Assembly (NCBI GenBank): GCA_008015565.1 | Contig: SSFV01000030.1 | Span: forward strand, 1-45,907 | Length of the DNA stretch: 45,907 nt | Reading direction: 5' to 3' | DNA from: Nitrosomonas sp. | Lineage (GTDB): Bacteria > Pseudomonadota > Gammaproteobacteria > Burkholderiales > Nitrosomonadaceae | In this document: piece after piece, positions 38,477 to 45,907 of the stretch | Position numbering within the stretch: the stretch's first letter is position 1 | How the letters are laid out: every line of letters begins with the position of its first letter | Translations under genes and position numbers: made by a program | The notes under the pieces: generated by a model | Seen by the model: the letters and a program-made list of their open reading frames with translations, nothing else | Told to the model about the DNA's origin: nothing | The model's database searches: none

Positions 38477-39739
38477 TTAAAGATTAACCAATGTTTGCAA
38501 AATAGCATCTTGAGTTTCAATAGACTTTGCGTTTGCTTGATACATCCGCTGTGCGGTGATCATTTTTACTAATTCTGTGGTTAAATCAACATTAGCATCT
38601 TCAACCGCCGAAGGTTGGAGTACACCTAATGTTCCAGTTTTAGGTGCACCAATCAAAGGCTGGCCAGAACTTGCAGACTCTACCCAGCGACCATCGCCGA
38701 TTGGGCTCAATCCTTGTGGATTAATAAAATTTGCTAAAACAATTTGTCCAATTGTTTTGGATTGACCATTACTGTAATTTCCCTGGATTTCACCCGTAGC
38801 AGAAGTAGTAAAGCCAGCTAATCGACTAGAAGCATAGCCATCTTGGGTAATTAAGTTTGTACCAAAATCCGATCCATATTGTTTAGTAGTAGTCAAATCC
38901 AAAGTAAAGTCTAACGGCGAAGTAGCGCCTAAGGTTGGATCTATGGCTGTCAAATCAACTGACACGGCAATTGGATCTGCTGGAGTGAGCATTTCTCCCG
39001 TTCCACTAAATTCGAGTGTTTTTGAAGTACTGCCGTCTAATGTGATTCCAATTGGCAAGCCTGCACTATCAGCCTGCCCATCAATTGTGACATAGGTATT
39101 CCAAGTGTTCGCTGTGGCTGATTTTTGGAAATATATAGCAATAACATGGGGGTTTCCTAAACTATCGAAAATTTCACCTGATGATGTGTGAGTATAGCTA
39201 TTTCCATTATTGATACTAAAAGTAGTATCAGTGGGTACAGCCTTGCGGGAATCTAAAGTAAATCCCCATTCAAAATTCGATGTTACTTGAGGGGGAAGGT
39301 CAGTAGTGGTTAATCTGAGATTAGTAGGTTTGCTTGCATCAATGGCTCCATTTTCATCTGCAGCGTATCCCGTGAGATTTGCGCCATTCGCATTAACAAG
39401 GAAACCAGCTTCATCAACACGAAATTGGCCATTTCTGCTATAACTGACAACTCCGCCCTGATCGAAACGAAAGAAACCTTGGCCATTGATTGCAATATCC
39501 AATGGATTATTGGTTGGGGAAATATTACCCTGATCGAATGCCTGAGCTATTGTGGACACTTTAGAACCAATACCAATTTGTGATGAACCAGATCCTCCTA
39601 GCGAATTTGCCAAAATATCTGTAAATTGTGCGTGAGATTGCTTGAATCCAGCTGTATTTGCATTGGCAATATTATTGCCAATGACATCCAGATTGGTTGA
39701 CGCAGCACTTAAACCACTTAATCCATGTTGAAAACTCAT
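38477..39739 (-). CDS. flgE: Flagellar hook protein FlgE
   Basis: A 420-residue subunit of the flagellar hook. The start MSFQHGLSGLSAASTNLDVI with NNIANANTAGFKQ, the block YSRNGQFRVDEAGFLVN, and the end QRMYQANAKSIETQDAILQT are typical. The ATG at 39739 is used because a GAGGAG site lies just upstream; a longer frame adds 16 unlikely residues. It follows flgD, which caps the growing hook, by 13 bp. Confidence 0.96.
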   Translation of the reverse strand: MSFQHGLSGLSAASTNLDVIGNNIANANTAGFKQSHAQFTDILANSLGGSGSSQIGIGSKVSTIAQAFDQGNISPTNNPLDIAINGQGFFRFDQGGVVSYSRNGQFRVDEAGFLVNANGANLTGYAADENGAIDASKPTNLRLTTTDLPPQVTSNFEWGFTLDSRKAVPTDTTFSINNGNSYTHTSSGEIFDSLGNPHVIAIYFQKSATANTWNTYVTIDGQADSAGLPIGITLDGSTSKTLEFSGTGEMLTPADPIAVSVDLTAIDPTLGATSPLDFTLDLTTTKQYGSDFGTNLITQDGYASSRLAGFTTSATGEIQGNYSNGQSKTIGQIVLANFINPQGLSPIGDGRWVESASSGQPLIGAPKTGTLGVLQPSAVEDANVDLTTELVKMITAQRMYQANAKSIETQDAILQTLVNL

Positions 39740-39752
39740 GTTAAACTCCTCA

Positions 39753-40424
39753 TCAAAATACTTGTTTAATATCAGATAAATTGACAAGTCCTAATTTGCC
39801 CATGTCAAGTAATGTGTCGCCTTCGGCAGTTGATACACTCTTTACTAAACCAAATGACAGTGCAGTGACCTTAACGTTATTTCCACCCTGTTGCGCGTTT
39901 ACTTCAAATGAATAATCTCCATCGGCTGCAACTGAGCCACTGTCTGTTTTTCCATCCCACGAGATTGCGCTCACGCCTGCTGGATAAGCTTTGGGATCCA
40001 GATTTCGAACAACTACACCCGAACTATCTTTAATCGTTACGGTTAATTGATCTACAGGTTGTTCTAATTCAATGCCTATACTTGCCGAGCCTTGTTTCAG
40101 TTCAATAGCATTTCCAGGAACAAATGCGCCGCGTCCTATCATATTTGTTGCTTCCACCGACAAGCTATCTTCTATGTCAGAATTCAAAAGTTGAAGTGTA
40201 GTGTTTAATTTATCGATACCGGTTACCGTGCTGATCTGTGCTAGCTGGCTAGTAACTTCTGCGTTATCTAAAGGTTTTAGCGGATCCTGATTTTTCATCT
40301 GGGTCACTAAAAGCTTCAAAAAACGATCTTGCGGATTTTCAGCAGCCTTTTTAGAGCTCACGTCTGTTGTAGCTATACCTGGTGAAGCAACCTGAGAACT
40401 AGTTTGTTGAATTGAACTCATCAT
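39753..40424 (-). CDS. flgD: Flagellar hook capping protein FlgD
   Basis: A 223-residue scaffold that caps the hook during assembly. The N-terminal core DRFLKLLVTQMKNQDPLKPL followed by DNAEVTSQLAQISTVTGID is characteristic. The C-terminal half has the FlgD Ig/tudor-like domain with WDGKTDSGSVAADGDYSFEV. An AAAGGAG site lies before two adjacent ATGs, so the exact first residue may be one later. It is 8 bp after flgC. Confidence 0.95.
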   Translation of the reverse strand: MMSSIQQTSSQVASPGIATTDVSSKKAAENPQDRFLKLLVTQMKNQDPLKPLDNAEVTSQLAQISTVTGIDKLNTTLQLLNSDIEDSLSVEATNMIGRGAFVPGNAIELKQGSASIGIELEQPVDQLTVTIKDSSGVVVRNLDPKAYPAGVSAISWDGKTDSGSVAADGDYSFEVNAQQGGNNVKVTALSFGLVKSVSTAEGDTLLDMGKLGLVNLSDIKQVF

Positions 40425-40432
40425 TCACTCCT

Positions 40433-40837
40433 TTATTGACCGATAGTCAGCGTTTTTTGTAACAAGGACTTGGTAGTGTTCATCATATCTACACTATTTT
40501 GATACGAGCGTGACGCCGACATCATATTGACCATTTCATCCACTACGTTAACATTTGGCATTGTTACATACCCGCTTTTGTCTGCCAGGGGATGCTTTGG
40601 ATTGAATACCTGACGCATTGGTGAAGGATCGTGAACAACACCAGCAACCTTAACGCCACTGGCGCCATTTTCGGCCGCTTGTAATGTGCTAAACACAACT
40701 TGACGGCCACGATAAGGTTCACCTGTTGAACTGGTAACACTGTCAGCATTTGAGAGATTACTGGCTACCACATTCAAACGCTGCGATTGAGCCGACATCG
40801 CGGAGCTTGCAATATCAAATACATTAAATAAAGACAT
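40433..40837 (-). CDS. flgC: Flagellar proximal rod protein FlgC
   Basis: A 134-residue rod subunit. The N-terminal part has [20 protein letters not shown] with NLSNADS, the middle PYRGRQVVF and the C-terminal [20 protein letters not shown] with [19 protein letters not shown]. It begins one base after the flgB stop, so the two are translationally coupled. Confidence 0.96.
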   Translation of the reverse strand: MSLFNVFDIASSAMSAQSQRLNVVASNLSNADSVTSSTGEPYRGRQVVFSTLQAAENGASGVKVAGVVHDPSPMRQVFNPKHPLADKSGYVTMPNVNVVDEMVNMMSASRSYQNSVDMMNTTKSLLQKTLTIGQ

Positions 40838-40838
40838 A

Positions 40839-41249
40839 TCATCTCTCCTGCATAGCTAACATTAGGTTTCTAAACTCATTATTAATAAAAGTAATGCTTG
40901 CATCATACTTGACTGAATTATCAGCAAATCGAGTGCGTTCCATGTCCATATCTACTGTGTTACCATCGGCGCTTGGTTGTAGCGGAACACGATACAACAC
41001 ACTATCTCCAAAAACGCTGTCGTTAACAGAACCAAAGTGCAATGGGGATGTTGTATTTAAATTTACGGCTCTGGAATTTGTAGTCGCTGAAAGTTTTTCA
41101 TTTAGCACACTAGAAAAATCAATGTCTTTTGCTTTAAAATTTGGAGTATCTGCATTGGCTACATTACTTGAAAGCAATTCTTGCCTCGCAACTCTTAAAT
41201 TCAGAGCTTGATGGTGGAGATTTAATTCTTTCTCTAGCTTATTGATCAT
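40839..41249 (-). CDS. flgB: Flagellar proximal rod protein FlgB
   Basis: A 136-residue rod subunit and the first gene of the minus-strand flg operon. The motif [20 protein letters not shown] followed by FKAKDIDF, and the end [20 protein letters not shown], are typical. An AGGA site lies eight bases before the ATG. A sigma-54-like site lies upstream (separate entry). Confidence 0.95.
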   Translation of the reverse strand: MINKLEKELNLHHQALNLRVARQELLSSNVANADTPNFKAKDIDFSSVLNEKLSATTNSRAVNLNTTSPLHFGSVNDSVFGDSVLYRVPLQPSADGNTVDMDMERTRFADNSVKYDASITFINNEFRNLMLAMQER

Positions 41250-41289
41250 GGTATGAATCCTGAATAATGTATTTCACAGTTTATTTATG

Positions 41290-41306
41290 AGCATTTTGCA
41301 TGCCAA
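41290..41306 (-). promoter_or_regulatory. Possible sigma-54-type promoter of flgB operon
   Basis: Read on the minus strand the sequence is TTGGCATGCAAAATGCT. It keeps the invariant GG and GC exactly ten bases apart, with three mismatches to the TTGGCAC-N5-TTGCW consensus. The GC lies about 41 bp before the flgB ATG. Sigma-54 control of flagella is less usual in Nitrosomonas-like bacteria, which tend to use FlhDC and sigma-28, so a chance match is quite possible. Confidence 0.3.
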
Positions 41307-41411
41307 GTATAATAAACGCAGTGATTCACCTATCAATCTGCGAACAAAGCATGAAATAGATCCTATCTTTGAATATAACTGGCTGAATGTCTGCTTGATA
41401 TAAAATAATTG

Positions 41412-41426
41412 CGGCAATTATTGCCG
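41412..41426. promoter_or_regulatory. Dyad upstream of flgA
   Basis: CGGCAA-TTA-TTGCCG is a perfect 6-3-6 inverted repeat, followed by another CGGCAA at 41431. It ends about 31 bp before the flgA start. It could be an operator or a transcript hairpin. No regulator is assigned. Confidence 0.35.
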
Positions 41427-41457
41427 GCAACGGCAAAAACGAATGATCGGATAAATT

Positions 41458-42177
41458 ATGATACGCTGCTTAGTGATAATGCTTTGTTTACTCAAGGCGA
41501 CATTCTGTACATCGCATCTGTTAGCATCTCCGAACAAGACTGTAACGCAACAACAAGATATTGCACTGATAAAAGCCGCAGTTGAGAACTTTATTTACCG
41601 CAATACGACAGCCTTACCAGGGCAGATAATAGTTAATATTGATAAAATTGACAGCTACCTCAGTCTACCTAACTGTCCAGAACTCGAGCCTTTTATTCCA
41701 ACGGGCAGCCGGTTATGGGGCAAAACTTCGGTTGGTGTTCGTTGCAATAATCAAGATGTCATTTGGACGATTTACGTTCAAGCTGAAGTTAATGTCATGA
41801 CCAATGTATTGCATATTGCACGACCTGTTTCGTCCGGACAAGCCCTAACTTTTGAAGATATAACATTTCAGAATGTTAATTTGACACAAATGCCAGAGGG
41901 CATATTTACCAATGCGGATCAAGTAATTGGTAAAGTCGCCACTACCAATCTTAGTGCCGGTCAGCCATTGCGGCAACAAATGCTGCGGGCGCCTTACGTT
42001 ATCTCACGTGGACAAAAAGTTAATTTAGTTATCCAAGGACGGGGTTTTAGCGTCAGCTCGGAAGGCTTGGCTTTAGCTGATGCAGCAGAAGGTCAAGTTG
42101 TTCAAGTTCGTAACAAATCGGGACGAATCATCAGTGGAATTGCTCGCATTAATTCAATCGTAGAGGTGCAGCCCTAG
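41458..42177 (+). CDS. flgA: Flagellar P-ring chaperone FlgA
   Basis: A 239-residue periplasmic chaperone needed for FlgI to form the P ring. A signal peptide covers about 1-24 (CLLKATFCTSHLLA). The central domain carries two cysteines, in LPNCPEL and GVRCNNQD, that may form a disulfide. The C-terminal SAF domain reads ARPVSSGQALTFEDITF and LSAGQPLRQQMLRAPYVISR. It is divergent from flgB. Downstream, where flgM and flgN often follow in betaproteobacteria, an insertion-sequence scar is found. Confidence 0.94.
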   Translation: MIRCLVIMLCLLKATFCTSHLLASPNKTVTQQQDIALIKAAVENFIYRNTTALPGQIIVNIDKIDSYLSLPNCPELEPFIPTGSRLWGKTSVGVRCNNQDVIWTIYVQAEVNVMTNVLHIARPVSSGQALTFEDITFQNVNLTQMPEGIFTNADQVIGKVATTNLSAGQPLRQQMLRAPYVISRGQKVNLVIQGRGFSVSSEGLALADAAEGQVVQVRNKSGRIISGIARINSIVEVQP

Positions 42178-42207
42178 TATCAAATGAACTATTACAAAAT
42201 ATTTCGC

Positions 42208-42625
42208 GAATCGCCCCGGTTTTTCCTGAGTCACATTTTCTTGAAACAGGCTTGATGAGCTGATTCCTTTAATTCGCGATGATATGCCATTTCAAATTCT
42301 GCTTGGGGAATATTTCCAATCTGCTCCAGTAAACGGCGATTATTGAACCAATCCAACCTTTTCAAAGTAGCAAATTCCACATCGTCAATATTGCATTAGG
42401 GGCCGCGATGCCTTATGGCCTGAGTTTCCAGTTCTACTCCCAGCCGCGCCAATTCCCTTTGTTTTGCCCTTACCAGTTTAGCTCCTGCACCCGCCAATTG
42501 GCCTTTGTTCGCTGCACATGATTGACCGCCATCATCCAATCGTACCACTTCCAATTTGTATTCCTGTGTATATGCTGCTCTGATGACCTTTTCTGCTTGC
42601 AATTCTTGGCCTCTTTGACTTTTGT
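42208..42625 (-). mobile_element. IS3-family insertion sequence remnant with internal deletion
   Basis: Two pieces of one IS3-type element, transcribed leftwards. An orfA fragment (about 42417-42625) reads AAYTQEYKLEVVRL, GGQSCAA, GQLAGAGAK. An orfB C-terminal fragment (42231 to about 42395) reads VEFATLKRLDWFNNRRLLEQ and IPQAEFEMAYHRELKESA, then its stop. The whole catalytic DDE core between them is missing, so it is dead. The left end shows a GAATCGCCCCGGTTTTTCC tract of the type found at ends of these elements; no matching right end was found. Confidence 0.8.
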
Positions 42626-43008
42626 ATAGTGTAACCTTAGTTAAGAAATACGTTTTTACAGGGCAAGGTAACTTCAGAGAACATCGATCTAAGTAGCATA
42701 CAAGGCATATAGTCTAATAAACTTGCTGGGAATGTCGTATCATCGCGGCGATTATTATTTGTCATTTTGTATTTTAATTTAAATTCAAAAATTAAATAAA
42801 GCCGATAATTCAAGTAAATAAAACAATTAAATTTCACAGGCTACAATATCTTCGATTAAGCACGCGAGAAAATAAGCTATAAATATTATTGTATTTAACT
42901 ATACGAAATAGTTGCAAATAGTTGCTCTAGATAGAAGCAAATTCTATATCAACTGCTAGGTTTTGATTGCCAGGTTGCTTGTTAACACCAGACATAACTA
43001 TTATTCCA
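42626..43008. other. AT-rich gap between IS scar and hrpA
   Basis: About 380 bp with no gene and no clear IS end. It should hold the hrpA promoter. Composition is much richer in A+T than the gene that follows. Confidence 0.5.
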
Positions 43009-45907
43009 ATGAAAAAATTTTCCCCCGATGTCATCGCCAGACGGCTTGCAAGTTTGCCACAACCCAGTTATGCGGAAGATTTGCCGGTCAATGCCCGGCG
43101 GCAAGAAATTATGCAAGCCCTCGAGCAACACCAAGTGGTGATCATTTGCGGTGAGACAGGATCTGGAAAAACCACGCAAATCCCTAAAATCTGCCTGGAA
43201 CTCAAGCGCGGGGTGCATGGTCTGATCGGGCATACGCAACCTCGGCGCATCGCGGCGCGTACCGTTGCAGCGCGCATTGCGGAAGAACTGAAGAGTCCGT
43301 TAGGACAAACGGTCGGATACAAAATCCGCTTTACCGGCAAAATAAGCTCCGATTCTTACATCAAGCTCATGACGGATGGCATTTTGCTGGCGGAAACGCA
43401 GGTAGATCCGCTGTTGCAGGCTTACGATACATTGATCATCGACGAAGCGCATGAACGCAGTCTCAATATCGATTTTCTACTGGGTTATCTCAACCAGTTA
43501 TTGCCCAAGCGGCCGGACCTGAAGCTGATTGTGACTTCCGCTACCATCGATGCGCAGCGTTTTGCCAGGCATTTCAATAATGCGCCAGTGATCGAGGTGA
43601 CCGGCAGGTTATTTCCGGTAGAAATATTTTACCGCCCGCTCACGGCCGATGATGAGGATGAAGGTGACTTGCAACGCGCCATTATTCATGCCGTCGATGA
43701 ATTGATTGCGCTGGGGCCAGGGGATATTCTGGTTTTCTTACCGGGCGAACGGGAAATCCGTGAAACGGCCGAAACCTTGCGTAAGCACCATTTCGGCCGC
43801 TTGTGGCCGGGCCGGACGGGTGTCGAGATATTGCCGTTGTTTGCGCGTTTGTCTTTTGCCGAACAGGAACGGGTATTTCAACCGGGCGGTGCGCGCCGCA
43901 TCGTACTGGCGACCAATGTTGCCGAGACGTCGTTGACCGTTCCGGGCATTCACTATGTGATCGATACCGGCTTAGCGCGGATTAACCGCTACAGTTACCG
44001 CAACAAAGTCGAACAATTGCTGGTGGAAAAAATTTCACGCGCATCAGCCAACCAAAGGGCAGGGCGCTGTGGCCGGGTAGCTAATGGAATATGCATCCGT
44101 TTATATGCGGAACAAGATTATCACGGACGGCCTGAATACACCGATCCGGAAATTTTACGTTCATCGTTGGCTGCCGTGATTTTGCGCATGAAGTCACTCA
44201 AAATTGGCGATGTGGAGAGTTTTCCATTTCTGCAATCGCCGCCGCCGCGCATGATCGCAGATGGTTATCAATTGTTGTCGGAGCTTGGGGCGGTCGATGA
44301 AAACAAGCAGTTGACTGCGGTTGGTTGGCGTTTGTCGAAATTTCCGATCGATCCCAAAATTGCCCGCATGATTCTGGCGGCAAAACAGGAAAATTGCCTG
44401 CGTGAGATCCTTATTATCGCGGCTGCATTAAGTTTACAGGATCCGCGCGACAGGCCGTTCGAACACCAGGCCGCGGCAGATAATGCGCACCGGCATTTTA
44501 CTGATGAGCGCTCGGATTTTTTATCGTACCTGAAGTTATGGGATTATTTCGATGATTTGTTGAAACATAAAAAATCCACCCGTAAATTGATCGCGCATTG
44601 CCGTGAGCATTTCCTGTCTTACAGGCGGTTACGCGAATGGCGTGAAATTCACGGACAATTGCATGCCTTGATAGGCGAATTGGGTTTGAAGCCCAATGAA
44701 ATACCAGCCAGCTACGATGAAATTCACCGCTCTTTGCTGTCGGGTTTGCTCGGTAATATCGGTTTTAAAACCGAGAAAGAAGGCGAATATGCGGGTGCCC
44801 GCGGTATCAAATTCGCAATTTTTCCTGCGTCGGTGCTGAAAAAAGCTAAGGCAAAATGGGTCGTTGCAGCGGAATTGGTCGAAACCAGCAAGCTGTATGC
44901 ACGTTGCATTGCGAGAATCGATCCGGCATGGTTGGAGAAAATTGCCGGAAATTTATGCAAGAAATATTATTCCGATCCGCATTGGCAAAAGAAGCAGGCC
45001 CAAGTCATGGCCTATGAACGCGTTACGCTGTACGGTTTGATGATTGTACCGAAACGGCTGGTTTATTATGGTTCCATTGATCCCGAGGAATCGCGCGAGA
45101 TTTTTATCCGCTCGGCGTTGGTGGCTGGCGATTATCATACGGATGCGCCTTTTTTTCAGCACAACCAAGCACTGATCCACAATATCGAGGAGCTGGAGCA
45201 CAAAGCGCGGCGGCAGGATGTTCTGGTAGACGAGCAACAAATTTTTGCGTTTTACAATGCCATTATTCCGCATAAGATCATCAATGGCGCGGGATTTGAA
45301 AAATGGCGCAAACAAGCTGAACAGCACAATCCCCAAGTGCTTTTTCTCCAGCGTGAACAACTGATGCGCCATGGGGCGCATGACATTACCGAGGTGCAGT
45401 TTCCGGAAAATTTGATCTTGCCGGATGGCAATCAATTACCGCTGGCTTATCGCTTTGAGCCGGGGCATGTGATGGATGGTGTGACAGTGCGGGTGCCGCT
45501 GCCGTTGCTTAATCGGCTGGATGCCCGTCAATTGGATTATCTGGTTCCTGGCTTGATTCGCGACAAGGTGACATGGTATTTCAAAACGTTGCCTAAGCAG
45601 ATCCGGCGCATGCTGGTGCCATTGCCGCAAGCGGTTACCGAATTCCTGGAAAGGCGAGCGAATACCGGAAATTCATTGCCGTTAGAAAATAGCTTGGCAC
45701 AATTTATTTTACGTAAGACTACGCAAATTGTACCGCCCGAAACCTGGAGTGCTGCAGATATGCCCATGCATCTGCGCATGAACATCCAGGTTGCCGACGA
45801 TGCCGGAGAGGAATTGGCGATGAGCCGCGATTTGAGTGCATTGCAAATGCAGCTTGGTAATGCGGCACAGCAGGACTTTATGAAACACAATCGCGAACAT
45901 GAAAAAA
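43009..45907 (+). CDS. hrpA: DEAH-box RNA helicase HrpA (3' partial)
   Basis: The gene opens with an ATG at 43009 and is still open at the window end after 966 codons; full HrpA proteins are about 1300 residues. Motifs in order: Walker A GETGSGKT (48-55), DEAH at 145-148, SAT near 177-179, and the motif VI sequence QRAGRCGR (about 348-355). The HA2/OB regions follow (SLAAVILRMKSLKIGD, SLLSGLLGNIG), then the HrpA-specific C-terminal domain (LFLQREQLMRH, LPLAYRFEPGHVMDGV). It unwinds or remodels RNA; in E. coli it has been linked to mRNA processing and rescue of stalled ribosomes. It is clearly richer in G+C than the neighbouring 40 kb. Confidence 0.95.
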   Translation, partial: MKKFSPDVIARRLASLPQPSYAEDLPVNARRQEIMQALEQHQVVIICGETGSGKTTQIPKICLELKRGVHGLIGHTQPRRIAARTVAARIAEELKSPLGQTVGYKIRFTGKISSDSYIKLMTDGILLAETQVDPLLQAYDTLIIDEAHERSLNIDFLLGYLNQLLPKRPDLKLIVTSATIDAQRFARHFNNAPVIEVTGRLFPVEIFYRPLTADDEDEGDLQRAIIHAVDELIALGPGDILVFLPGEREIRETAETLRKHHFGRLWPGRTGVEILPLFARLSFAEQERVFQPGGARRIVLATNVAETSLTVPGIHYVIDTGLARINRYSYRNKVEQLLVEKISRASANQRAGRCGRVANGICIRLYAEQDYHGRPEYTDPEILRSSLAAVILRMKSLKIGDVESFPFLQSPPPRMIADGYQLLSELGAVDENKQLTAVGWRLSKFPIDPKIARMILAAKQENCLREILIIAAALSLQDPRDRPFEHQAAADNAHRHFTDERSDFLSYLKLWDYFDDLLKHKKSTRKLIAHCREHFLSYRRLREWREIHGQLHALIGELGLKPNEIPASYDEIHRSLLSGLLGNIGFKTEKEGEYAGARGIKFAIFPASVLKKAKAKWVVAAELVETSKLYARCIARIDPAWLEKIAGNLCKKYYSDPHWQKKQAQVMAYERVTLYGLMIVPKRLVYYGSIDPEESREIFIRSALVAGDYHTDAPFFQHNQALIHNIEELEHKARRQDVLVDEQQIFAFYNAIIPHKIINGAGFEKWRKQAEQHNPQVLFLQREQLMRHGAHDITEVQFPENLILPDGNQLPLAYRFEPGHVMDGVTVRVPLPLLNRLDARQLDYLVPGLIRDKVTWYFKTLPKQIRRMLVPLPQAVTEFLERRANTGNSLPLENSLAQFILRKTTQIVPPETWSAADMPMHLRMNIQVADDAGEELAMSRDLSALQMQLGNAAQQDFMKHNREHEK

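Noticed and set aside
1-45907. CRISPR array, toxin-antitoxin pair, restriction or phage-defence island
   Set aside because: No regularly spaced direct repeats and no protein with such domains was seen anywhere in the window.

Overview
The window looks like chromosome from a flagellated betaproteobacterium with a fairly low G+C content, most likely an ammonia oxidiser of the Nitrosomonas type. That assignment is inferred from gene order (gpmA-envC-ctpA-moeB; rhodanese-grxC-secB-gpsA; dusB-fis-purH-purD; hupB-tRNAs-ppiD; flgA divergent from flgBCDEFGHIJKL) and protein character. No 16S gene or ammonia-oxidation gene is present to prove it.

Layout. 1-1086: 3' truncated REC-EAL response regulator (c-di-GMP phosphodiesterase type). 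1185-5915: a CDP-alcohol phosphatidyltransferase facing away from an EEP-family phosphodiesterase, a 700-residue secreted Asp-box beta-propeller protein, and a SlmA-like TetR regulator. 5932-10219 (minus): gpmA, envC, ctpA, moeB/thiF-type gene. 10519-13362 (plus): rhodanese (YibN-like, lacking its catalytic Cys), grxC, secB, SH3b protein, gpsA. 13519-16074: hupB with a clear promoter, tRNA-Val, tRNA-Asp, ppiD and a strong terminator. 16168-16827: 1-Cys peroxiredoxin, followed by about 1.2 kb without a convincing gene. 17996-21177: DUF547 protein, a second EEP protein, a membrane acyltransferase. About 21870-23215: a decayed RTX/calcium-binding-repeat gene. 23473-24957: Sel1 lipoprotein and exported ankyrin protein. 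25249-30725 (plus): UbiH-type monooxygenase, terminator, then the tightly coupled dusB-fis-purH-purD. 30739-41249 (minus): complete flgB-to-flgL operon for rod, hook, rings, junction proteins and the rod hydrolase; flgA is divergent at 41458. 42208-42625: wreck of an IS3-family element. 43009-end: hrpA RNA helicase, open at the window edge and visibly richer in G+C than its neighbours.

How they work together. The flagellar block supplies all periplasmic and outer parts of the basal body and hook; FlgA chaperones the P ring made by FlgI, FlgH makes the L ring, FlgJ cuts the wall, FlgD caps the hook and FlgK/FlgL join it to the filament. EnvC and CtpA serve cell-wall division and periplasmic processing. 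SecB, PpiD and GrxC serve protein export and folding. PurH/PurD give IMP synthesis, coupled translationally to Fis and the tRNA modifier DusB.

No clearly new defence or mobile system was found. The observations most worth following are the Cys-to-Tyr rhodanese, the 12-Asp-box secreted propeller, the decayed RTX gene, the gene-poor stretch at 16.8-18.0 kb, the IS scar exactly where flgM/flgN might be expected, and the dyad-rich flgA/flgB intergenic region. Several genes are given with shorter starts than their longest open frames; the reasons are in the entries.
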